Shown: piece after piece, positions 12,601 through 24,600 of the stretch
Layout of the letters: each line of letters begins with the position of its first letter
Numbering within the stretch: the stretch's first letter is position 1
Assembly (NCBI RefSeq): GCF_002234675.1
Contig: NC_019872.2
Coordinates: 8,882,950-8,946,949, forward strand
Source of the DNA: Oryzias latipes
Lineage: Eukaryota; Chordata; Actinopteri; Beloniformes; Adrianichthyidae
Length of the DNA stretch: 64,000 nt
Reading direction: 5' to 3'
The notes under the pieces: generated by a model
Databases searched by the model: none
Told to the model about the DNA's origin: nothing
The model's input: the letters and a program-made list of their open reading frames with translations, nothing else
Program-made: the position numbers and the translations under genes

Positions 12601-15600
12601 TTGGAAGTATTTTACATTATGTGAACTGTGACAAACAAAAATGAGCATGAGTGATGCTCCTTTTTATAGCTTCTGTAGGATATCAAACACATGGGTTCTA
12701 CAGTATTTATCAGCTGTATGCACCTGTCTGTTGACATGATTAGATTTGTCAAGCTTTCCGCTCCTCACTCAAGTGGACCAAAACACGCAGCACCCTGACA
12801 GCTGATGTGAACATTAATTATCTCATTAGAAATTCTTCCTGGTGGCTGTTCAGGTGTTACCTATTTATCACCAACTTAAGCAAAAATGAGAAACTGATTA
12901 TGCTGAGTGACAGTTCATCTCCCTGAGTGCAGCAGCCTGCATCAGCATGTGATAAAACACAAACACGAAAAGTATATGAAAGATTCTCTGAACAACTTAG
13001 ATTTGTTTCCATACAATTTCTGAGACGTGATGTGAACAAACCACAATGGTTTCACTTTTCCATCATACATACAATCCAGCAAAAACATCACCAAGCTCCC
13101 CATGGATCCTGTTTTCATGTTCCAACAAGTTGAAGCTAAATTGGTCTCCTTTTTTTTTTCAAGCCGAGCTTTTGCAGCAAAGTCTCTAACAAGACTGAGT
13201 ATTGATTTATATTTCAAGACTGGTGCAATCAAACAGACAGGCTTCTTTTTAGTAAAATGTTCCGACAGGTTATTTTGTCATAATTAAAGCTATCTTCTAC
13301 AAAGTGAGGGATTTTAAGCTCAATCTACACTGATTGTCAATAAAAGCACAAAAGTGAAAGAAAAAGGGTGAAAAGGAATCCATGATGCCGTGTTTGTTCC
13401 AATGAACAATGTTGTCACACGCTGTCTTTCCCAAACAGTGGAGTGATGCTGTTACATAATAACAGCCATTTGGTGGGCACTTTACTCCACATGGAAAGTA
13501 CTTGATGGTGGTGTCAAAGAAGTGAGTAGGATGCTTGATTATCCGCACTTTGACATCACTCTGAATTGTGCTTCAGATGGGCTAAATCTGTTTTCAGTTG
13601 TCGGTTGCTCTGTCACATTTGGTTGTGACTGAATCATTTTCAGCTGATCATTCGTCAGTGTTTGCTGTTGGCTCTTCGCTCCGCTTTAAAAAGTCATGCC
13701 TGCAGCTGTTTGTCTCAGACGTTTTGTTCTTCATTTGGAATTTCTTTTTTTTTCACAGGAGTTTCCTATAAGGATGTATGGATATTTCTGAAATTTAAAT
13801 AAGCGCAAAGATGATCTGACAATACCTCAACGTTCTGAAAATATGCTATAAAATAAAAGAAAAGGAAAATGCAGGTAGTCACTTTAGGTTATTTTCAGAG
13901 AAAGGTTAAAGACAAAGCAGGTGGCGGACTGATCAAACAAATCTGATCGGAGGATAGGAAGGGAGGGACAACGTGAAGCATCCCTTCCTCTCAATGATGC
14001 GTCTTGGCTCCTTCTACAAGTTTGTGGTCACCACTACTGTTAACAGCTCACTGACATGCAAAAGGAGCATTTATTCACTAAAAGATTACATCCTAAACTT
14101 TTAAACTCAAGTTTTTTTTTTCAAGAAATCATGTGGAAACAAGTAATATTGAAAGAAATGGTTAATCAGGGACCATGCACAAGATTAGAAGAAGATATAC
14201 TTGGCACCACATTATGGCTGCTTGGGCGTATTTCCATCTGATGCCATTTAGATAAACGGGAAAAAAATCACATTTTTTTTTTATTTTGCTAATTTGTGAA
14301 ATCTGCATAATTTCAGTTCTTTTCCAGATTTTTTAAACATATATTCATCTCTGTATTGTCTTTTAGAGACAATCAGCCCATCTGCTATCAAGTTTAGTTG
14401 CCCTCCCTCTGATAACCTCCCAAAAAAAAAAAAAAGACTGAAAAGAACATTGTAGCCCTCCTGTGCCTGCCCTCAGCTGTCACACTGTCATGTCACTCAG
14501 TTTCCAACCAAAGGCTTGTTACTTTAACTGAAACCCCCCCATTGCACTGCCACAGCTGCTCCAGCTTCCTGTTAATCTGTCCTGAACTGTCAAACAAGGT
14601 TACATGCCGAAGTGGACATGAGGAATGTCAGAGAGAGCCTTAAATCACAACTTTCCAAATCCCAAACCTGTCAAAAAGCTTCTGCAGAAAGAACTGCAGC
14701 AAACCAAAGTCCAACTCCCCTTCCAGCATCTAACGGGTCTCTAAAATGTCCAAGTGCCTAACACAACCTGACAGATGCCCCACATGCATAACGCATAACG
14801 TGTCAGAGATGTTTTTATTGGCCAAGAGGGACCTGCATTATTTGCGGCATCTGGTTTTCAGGAACCCATCGTGTGATGACAAGGATTAAAAAATAAATTA
14901 AAAACTAAAAACAAATATACACTGCAAACTAAATCTTAAAAAAGTATAAAAGACTCTTGTTGCAAGAGAAAGCGTCTTACAAAGAAAGTTTTTCAGTATC
15001 AAAATAAGAGTATTTTTTTCCTAAAATTGAAAATTTTGGTAAAACAATTTAAAAAGCCTTTGGCAGAGTTTTTGCTTATTTGAAGAGAATTGATCAAATT
15101 TAAGTATTTTATGTGTTTTATATTATCAATCTTCAGCACCATTTTTTTGCATTTCCTAACAATATTCACAGTAAGTGCTTTGCAGGAGTGGAGTCTGTTT
15201 TATTGGTAAATCTATTATCTGTGAAACAACCACCAGTCAGACAGACAGAAATTACAAAGGAGGCACTCTTTTGCAAAGATTTGGTTTGTGTTATTGCACA
15301 GTTAAAACACTTTTATGTCTAAAATAACAGTTTTACTTTATTCCTTTAGCGTGTAAAAAATTGTTAATAAAGAAGCTCACACAAGAAACTGTCAGCTTAT
15401 CTGCAGCCTTCATAAACAACAGAGCATTGCTATCTGAGCTTTTTAAGTTATTGAAAAGCAGAAAACGAATGTCCTCTGCAACGCTGCAATGTGCTCCACA
15501 AAAGGTTTTCTGTTTTTTTCTAAAATTCAAGCAAGTGCTGCAACGCTTTTCATCAAGTCTTCCATATTGGGGGATTTTTTTGAGTTGTGTTTTTGGAACA

Positions 15601-18600
15601 GCTTGATCTGGTACATCATGACATTTTCTCCACTTTTATTTGTCAGAGTGCTCAGCAGCCATCGCTCCTGATGCTTCAACTCATTCACAATTTCTTAAAC
15701 ATCAACAACATCATATGTTTCAGTTGGAGTTGTGTAAGCAAATATTATTCCTTGGGTTGATATGTTTTACCTTTGCAGTTTAAATCATTTTTGGGACACC
15801 CAATGATGGGAGCTTTTTGTAAACGTGGGGCCTAGATTCTGGTCCCTGTGCCTCCAAGGCAATTTCGTTTTGGTAAATACGTCTCTGAGAGAGTGAAGGG
15901 AAAAATGCTAAGTAGAAAGCAAATACGTTCATGAATTTGTCATTTGTGTTGCTTGTTTTTGTTTCTCACCTAAACTAAAAGGTGTGTTATACATCTCAAA
16001 GCATCTTATGTATTTATGCTTCAGTTCAATCAAAATTTGTCAGCTGAAAAAAACAAATACATTTATTTAAATCAGAATAATGTAATCATGTGTATGTGTG
16101 CAATGACTTCTGTGCTTAAAGATAAACGTTACATTTTGAATTAGAAATGATAAATGGTCACGTCAAGACAAATAAAATTAGCTTTAAATGTTTTTTTTGT
16201 TGGAATTTGTTTTTAAAACCTTCAAAAACAATATTTTATTTTTATAAAACTTACATTGTGAAGTATTTCTTTGCTGAATGACTGTCTAATGTTAAAGATT
16301 GACAATAAATGAACACTAATGTAAAGAATTAAAAGATATTTTTAAAATAAAAACTACACCTTAAAATTAGCTAATTATAAAGCAGTAAAGTAAATTAAAT
16401 AGCAAAGAATTAAACGTTAGGAAGCTTTTTATTTATTTCAGAGTTTTTATAACAGTTTAATGTTTCCTATCAAAAAAAACTTTACAAAACACTGTTATTT
16501 TTTTAGATCATGTTTGTGGAAAATGATATATATATATATATATATATTATTTTTTTTTCATAACTGTCTAACATCAAAATTAAAAAGAAAATGTAAAAAA
16601 ACTGCTGTTTTGTTTCCGTTTTTCCACATTTCTCTCTTTGTCGCCTCTATTGCCTCTGCCTGTAGAGCGCCTGCCGCAGTTTGTCCATCTGTTGTGCTAA
16701 ATCAAGTGACTGATTTTGTTTGAGGATGTCAGTGATGTAAATAACCCAGACATGCTGAGGACGTTGTGTGCATACATATTTGGGGATGTGGTTTTACTAA
16801 AAGGTTGCAAGCACAGGAGATTTTTTTTCTTTTTTTTTCTTTTGGAAGGAGCAGAGAGCAAAGAAGAGAGAGGCTAAGAGTTTTGCTTTATGCCAACAAC
16901 TAGTGACAATCTCCTAAATCTTTTCAAAAGTGAACATGACAAGGACATAAATAGGACAATGTTGACCAAAAGACTTGAAAACTTCAATAAAACTAACAGC
17001 CTTTGTATAGTTTCACATCAGCAAGAGAATCCAGTTAAATGCCACAATTATTTTATCATTGTTGCAGTACAGTAGCTATTTTATAGTATTTGATTTTATG
17101 TAAAGCACGTTGTTTTTTTCAACTGGAATGAAAGGCGCTATGCAAATAAAAAAAGTTTGAAGTTTAAAATTGTTGTGTTTGTGTGCCCTCACAAGGCCAC
17201 TTTGATAATGACTGTGTCTTTGCACTGATTGCTGTGTGTCCCTGCAGTTTGACATGCAGCAGCTGTCTCTGGATGAGCTCAAGCAGGTGTTGTTTCACGC
17301 CTTCCGGGACCACCTGACAATGAAGGACATAGAGAACATCATCATCACAGAGGAAGAGAGCCTCAATGAGACCTCAGGGAACTGTCCTGAGTATGAAGGA
17401 GGTGAGGAAGCTTTTTTTGGGAGGAAGCTTTTTTTGTGAACACTTTACCGTCAAAAACACTTAGAGGTTGTCAAAGATGACAAGAAACTAATTTTTTGTC
17501 TGGCATGGTCTGATAGAGGTACAACAAATTAGGAATATTTAAAAAAAAAAGGATTGGAGGTATGAGCCACCTGTTCCCACATCTCTGATTTGCTCCCATG
17601 GGAACATTTCAATTTACTTTCACTTTGGTTAGATCAGAAAACAAAATATATTTTATTAATAAAAATGATCAAGTTTGCAAAATGTAAAAAGAAAGAGTTT
17701 ACTTGAAAAAATATGTTTTCTTTGATGAAGCCAAAAGAAGAACATCATCTGCAAAAAGCAGAGTTTAAATCCCCAAACCAGACTCTCTCGGACTACAGCA
17801 AGAAATTCTGCCCATAAAACTCTATAAACAGAACTAGTGACAAAGTGTATTCCTGCCAAAGTTCAATACACGCTGGGAACAGATTCTACTTACTGTCGGC
17901 AATACAAACCAAGCTTCTGCTCTGATTTTTGCTCCGTTGTCCTATGCACCTCTCGTAGAACACTGCAAGGGACTTAAATAGAGGGACCACCACCCCTGTC
18001 TGACAGTTCAGAGGAACTGTCCCCAACTGCCACACAATGGCACAAAGGCATGTCACCCAATACAGCCCATAATATCACCATTACCATCCACCCACAGTGT
18101 TATTCTCACCTAAGAGCTCCTTCACTTCCTTGTGACTTCAGTCTGGCTGTTAGACCCACTTCGACAAACAAATCTTTTTCTATTTTTGTCTGTATAGATA
18201 TCTTAATGTATTCAGTATAGATGAAGTCTGTCTTCTTGATTCTTTTCTTCAAGATTCCACTTGTTCAACCCCTCCAAGTGGAATCTTCCTCTTCAAATCT
18301 TCTTTTTCCTTTATCCACAACTAGTCAGAAAATCATACAAAATCTATCAAACAAAACCTTTTCTTTATACAGTAAGAACTGATTCAATGTATGTTTTTAG
18401 GTTCTTTCAAGATGCAGAAGGCGACACGGTTAAGCCATCTTTTCAAATCACAGCAAGTCCCTGTAGCTTTTTGAAAAGAAGTGGCAACAACTGTAAAAAA
18501 AATGACAAACCATGAAGTGACAGCTGCAGCGCTGAAGTTCATTCTGCAGCAAACTTCTCTTCAAAAGTTTAAGTTTACATAAATACACCTTATCTCCAGT

Positions 18601-21600
18601 CAAATAAAACTGTATGTTTGTAAAGGTGTAAGACTCATTAGCCTAACAACTAATACTTCATTAGCACAAAATTATTGTTTTCTGACAAAGTGAGCGACCT
18701 TGGGAGCATTTCGGTAAGACAACTCAGGCAGGCTTTACTTAGGCCACTCCCCTAGGGCGGGTCAGTTAATCAACTCACTTGTGCAGCATCCTATTTAAGT
18801 CCAGGTGTGTAAGTTGTTCATCCTTCTTTACTGCAGCACTGCGTTCTTTGCCCCACCCTCCTCCCCGGCTTCCACCTGTGAGCTCCGTTAGGGGTAGTTA
18901 TTACCCAAAAGTTTATGGAAATTTCTCTCTCTTGGAATTGCACGGAGTTTTATGCCAAACCAAAGGAAAGTGAAATGCAAAGTTAAAGGAAAGTGAAATG
19001 CAAAGTGAAATGCAAAGTTAAAGGAAAGTGAAATGCAAAGTTAAAGGAAAAGGAAATGCTTACTTGGAGGAAAGTGAAATGCTTAATTGGAGGAATATGA
19101 AATGCTCACTTGGAGGAATGCGAAATGCTTACTCAGAGGAAAGTGAATGCTAACTAAGGAAAGTGAATGTCAAAGAATGTGAAAGCAACAAGTATGTGGA
19201 AGCAAACTAAAGATGTGAAAATAAATATTATTACTACTGCATGAATCTAGCCACAGGGGTTGCAAGCCAGTAACTTCTGTGCCGGTCCCAAGCCCGGATA
19301 AATAGAGAGGGTTGCGTCAGGAAGGGCATCCGGCGTAAAAATTGCCAAAATAACCATGCGAATCATCCACAACACTTTAGACATACCGGATCGGTCGAGG
19401 CCCGGGTTAACAACGACCGCCACCGATGCTGTTAACCTACAGGGTGTCGGTGGAAATTTGACTACTGTTGGTGGAAGAAAGAGGGGAGGCAGAAGGGTCC
19501 GTGGCCAGAGAGAGAAGGGAAAAGGCAGGAACATAGGTTTGAGAATAGGGACTCTTAACGTTGGCACAATGACAGGGAAAGGCAGAGAGCTGGCAGACAT
19601 GATGGAGAGAAGGAAGGTAGATGTACTGTGTGTGCAGGAGACAAGGTGGAAGGGCAGCAAGGCACGTAGTATTGGAGGAGGATACAAACTGTTCTATCAT
19701 GGTGTTGATAGGAAGAGAAACGGGGTAGGAGTGATTCTGAAGGGGGAGTTTGTAAACAGTGTTCTAGAGGTGAAAAGAGTCTCAGACAGGATGATGAGCC
19801 TAAAGTTAGAAATTGAAGGGGTGATGGTGAATGTAGTCAGTGGGTATGCGCCACAGGTTGGCTGTGAGTTAGAAGTGAAGGAGAGATTCTGGAGTGAGTT
19901 GGATGAGGTCATAGAGAGTTTTCCCAGAGGAGAGAGAGTTGTTATTGGAGCAGACTTTAATGGGCATGTTGGTGAGGGCAACAGAGGTGATGAGGAGGTG
20001 ATGGGCAGGTTTGGTCTGAAGGAAAGGAATCTGGAGGGACAGATGGTGGTGGACTTTGCGAAGAGGATGGAAATGGCTGTAGTCAACACTTACTTCCAGA
20101 AGAGAGAGGAACATAGAGTGACATACAGAAGTGGAGGTAGGAGTACTCAGGTGGACTACATCCTATGTAGACGAGGTCATTTGAGAGAGGTTAATGACTG
20201 CAAAGTGGTGGTAGGAGAGAGTGTAGCCAGACAGCACCGCATGGTGGTGTGTAAGATGACTCTGGAGGTCAGGAAGAAGAAGAGAGGGAAAACAGAAAAG
20301 AAGACCAAGTGGTGGAAGCTACAGAATGAAGAAACTTGTGAGGAATTTAGGCAGAAGTTGAGGCAGGTCCTGGGTGGTCAGGATGAGCTTCCAGAGGACT
20401 GGGAAACTACAGCAGAGATTATCAGGGAAACAGGTAGGAAGGTGCTAGGTGTGTCATCTGGAAAGAGGAAAGACGGTAAAGAGACTTGGTGGTGGAATGA
20501 GGAAGTACAGGAATGCGTCCAGAGGAAGAGGTTGGCTAAAAGGAAGTGGGATGTAGAAAGGACTGAGGAAGGTAGACAGGAGTACAAGGAAGCGCAGCGT
20601 AGAGTGAAGAGAGAGGTGGCAAAGGCCAAACAGAAAGCTTACGATGAGCTATATGACAGGTTAGACACAAAGGAAGGAGAGAAGGACTTGTACAGGCTAG
20701 CCAGAGAGAGAGACAGAGATGGGAAGGACGTGCAACAGATAAGGGTGATTAAGGACAGAGATGGAAAGGTGCTAACAACCCAAGAGAGTGTACAGAAAAG
20801 ATGGAAGGAGTATTTTGAGGAGCTGATGAACGAGGAAAATGACAGGGAAAGAAGGGAGGAAGATGTGGTTGTTGTGGAGCAGGAAGTAGCAGAGATTGGA
20901 AAGGATGAGGTTAGGAAGGCTCTGAAAAGGATGAAGAGCGGAAAGGCCGTTGGTCCTGATGACGTACCTGTGGAGGTATGGAAGTGCTTAGGAGAGACAG
21001 CAGTGGAATTTCTAACAAGGTTGTTCAATAGGATTTTAGAGAGTGAGAAGATGCCTGAGGAATGGAGGAGAAGCGTTCTGGTTCCGATCTTTAAGAACAA
21101 GGGTGACACGCAGAACTGCAGCAACTATAGAGGAATCAAGTTGATGAGCCACACAATGAAGCTGTGGGAAAGAGTAGTGGAAGCCAGGCTTAGGAAGAAG
21201 GTGGAGATCTGTGAGCAGCAGTATGGTTTCATGCCCCGTAAGAGCACCACTGATGCCATTTTTGCTTTGAGAATGTTGATGGAAAAGTACAGAGAAGGTC
21301 AGAAGGAGCTGCATTGTGTGTTCGTAGATTTAGAGAAGGCGTATGACAGGGTGCCGAGGGAGGAGCTGTGGTACTGTATGAGGTCGTCTGGAGTGGCAGA
21401 GAAGTATGTCAGAGTAGTTCAGGACATGTATGAGAGAAGTATGACGGTGGTGAGATGTGCTGTAGGTCAGACAGAGGAGTTCAAGGTGGAGGTGGGACTA
21501 CACCAAGGATCAGCTTTGAGTCCTTTTTTGTTTGCTATGCTGATGGACAGGCTGACAGACGAGGTAAGACAGGAATCTCCCTGGACAATGATGTTTGCGG

Positions 21601-24600
21601 ATGACATTGTAATTTGCAGTGAGAGTAGAGAGCAGGTGGAGGAACAGCTAGAGAGCTGGAGGTTTGCTCTGGAAAGAAGAGGCATGAAGGTCAGTCGTAG
21701 TAAGACAGAATACATGTGTCTGAACGAGAGGGATCAAGGTAGAAGCGTTAGGTTACAGGGGGCTGAGGTGAAGAAGGTGCAGGAGTTTAAGTACTTGGGG
21801 TCAACAGTTCAGTGTGATGGGGATTGTGGAAAAGAGGTGAAGAGGCGAGTGCAGGCAGGTTGGAGCGGTTGGAGGAAAGTGTCAGGAGTGTTGTGTGACA
21901 GAAGAGTGTCAGCAAGACTCAAAGGAAAGGTGTACAAGACAGTGGTGAGACCAGCTCTGCTCTATGGGTTAGAGACGGTAGCAGTGAGACAGAGACAAGA
22001 GGCTGAGATGGAGGTAGCGGAGATGAAGATGTTGAGGTTCTCCTTAGGAGTGACCAGGTTAGACAGGATAAGGAACGAGTACATCAGAGGGACGGCTCAT
22101 GTTGCCTGTGTTAGCGACAAAGTCAGAGAAGCCAGACTGAGATGGTTTGGACATGTTCAGAGGAGGGATAGTGGATATATTGGTAGAAGGATGTTGGAGA
22201 TGGAGCTGCCTGGCAGGAGGGCAAGAGGACGGCCAAAGAGGAGATACATGGATGTCTTAACAGAGGACATGAAGTTGGCTAACGTTAGGGTAGAAGATGT
22301 TCATGATAGAGTGAGGTGGAAAAGGATGATTCGCTGTGGCGACCCCTGATGGGAAAAGCCGAAAGAGAAAGAAGACTACTGCATGAGTTGTCTGACTGAA
22401 ATACATTTAGGAACCCTGCAAAGAATGAAAATCAATGAAAAACTATATGTCTGTTAGAGTATTTGTGGTGTGATTTGATTTGATTTTTGTTTGGTTCCAT
22501 CTGATTCTGTTGGTTTATACTTGATTTAACTCAATGCTTTAAGAGAAAGTATGTATGTTTTAAAATGTGCTGAACCATTTGGCTTTAAATCCTGTTAAAG
22601 GGATATCAATTGATTACAGGTTGCGACAGTCATTTGCTAATAACACGTTTTTTTATGCTGTTGATTATATTGATGTGTCAGCTTGAGAAGGTTTTTTCCA
22701 TTTTTTTTAAAGTTGTTCTGCCAATTAGAAGTGCATGTGCAGTTACTGTCTTATGTCAAGAGAGATCGGTTAATTTGACTAGAAATTAAATAAAATATAC
22801 ATGGTAAGTTTTGGGGTATTTGCGGGGTTTAAAACGTGTCCTTCCCTGCACAAGAATAGAGGACACAGAATCGTCCCAATGCCTCTGCATCCACAACTCA
22901 GCCAGATTTCCTTCTTTGTTCAGATCTCACACATTGTGCTCAGTTCATTTGATCTAATCTTTTCTCATTTTCCATTTCATTTGATCCAGCCAAGACAAAT
23001 TCCAAGTTTTCCCCACAGAAGACAAAGTTTCTTCTTTCAAGACAAAGTTATGTGGCATTGGAAGGGAAGCCAGGGACAAAAACACTAAACCTCTGCCTTG
23101 GAGCTCCAAGTCCCTTCTCTCCTGTGAAATATCCATCTAGCTCGACTGGGTGAAAAGTAAAAACAGGATCAAACACAATAAGAAACTTGAACAGTTCTAA
23201 TGAATCCACCGGGAACTGGCCTACAGTCTCAGTGAGACCTATAAAGAAAGTTCCCGGAAGAAAAGCGGGAATAAAAGGCTGTAAAAGAGGAGATAAGAGG
23301 CTGAAGAAGGGATCAGGGATTTGCTAGCTTGACAGGGAAAGAGGCTGAATGGAGAAAGAGTGAGGACAATGAAAATATCGGTAGAGAAGGAGCAGGTGAG
23401 AAGACGATAAAAAAAAGACTGGGAGCAACAGGGTTTCCCTCAGACTGCAGATGCACCCGTCTTCCTATTTAACCCTCTTCCAATGTCCTAAAATTCTCCC
23501 TTTTATTGCAGCTACTTTCCCATCCTCTGTCATTCCTGTGGGAGCTCTTCTCCTTCTACAGCTCCTCTTAGATCCATGAATCAGAGCCATGACTCTGACT
23601 TATTGATGCGGCGTGTGATTCTAACAAAGTCAGACAAGGAGGCTGCCATGTGAAGAAACTTTCTGTGGTTGCAGCAGCTGCGAGGCGTGTCTGAGAACAC
23701 GTGCTCATCTTCTCTTTCTGTCACCCCTGAGACTACATCTTTGCAAAGATAAAGGTCCTCTCATCCTGAAAAGTTAGGTAGCAGAGATGCAATTTAATGT
23801 TCAGAGTTTTTACCTCCGAGACACCTCAATGCATGATCTGGGTCACAGAAATGAGCTGCAAATCTTTGCCGTCATTTGCCTGATATTTGTTTCAGTCAAG
23901 GAACAGACACTCCCATAGGAACTGGAATTCTAAAATCTGCTTTTTTTTTTCATTAGGATATGACAAAAATAAACAGCACAAAAAATTCCAAGCATTTGGA
24001 TGACTTAGAATGTGTGTTTGTATTGTTTCTGGAATACTTTCACCTGTTTAATGAGTCTGGTGTTGTACAGACAACATAACCTGCAACCAAATGTTTACAA
24101 TGAATCAGTGATAGGTGCTGCTTTTTGGCTTGGGGGAATTTCTTCTCCATTCATGCTTTCAGGTTAGCGGGAACAGTGATTGTTTTCCCTCCCTGGAACT
24201 GCTCCTTCAAGATCCTCCCACAATATTTTTGCAAGATTCCAACTAATATTTGGTGGGGAGTCACTACCTGGTGTAAAAAATATTGAAAAACCATTTCTCA
24301 GACAGGTAGACAAAATTGTATTGCAGTATTGTGTTGTTTTCAATTTTAACAAGTGGCCGGGATAGGCTCCAGCAGCCCCGTGACCCCGAAAGGGACAAAA
24401 CGAAAGAAGATGAATGAACAATCAGATTAGTGCAACCTTTCTAGCTGTGTGAGAATCAACATGGGGTATATTACTACAAACTTTCTAACAAATTGGTTCC
24501 CAAACCCTAATGCCCAACTGTATCACAATGATAAATAACAACAAAAATAAGAGAATAATGCAGTTATTCTTTTGTTTGTTTTTTCTTTTATCTCAGTTCA

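Noticed and set aside
16520..16723. ORF over the (AT)n run near 16,527
   Set aside because: Simple-sequence artefact; no homology.
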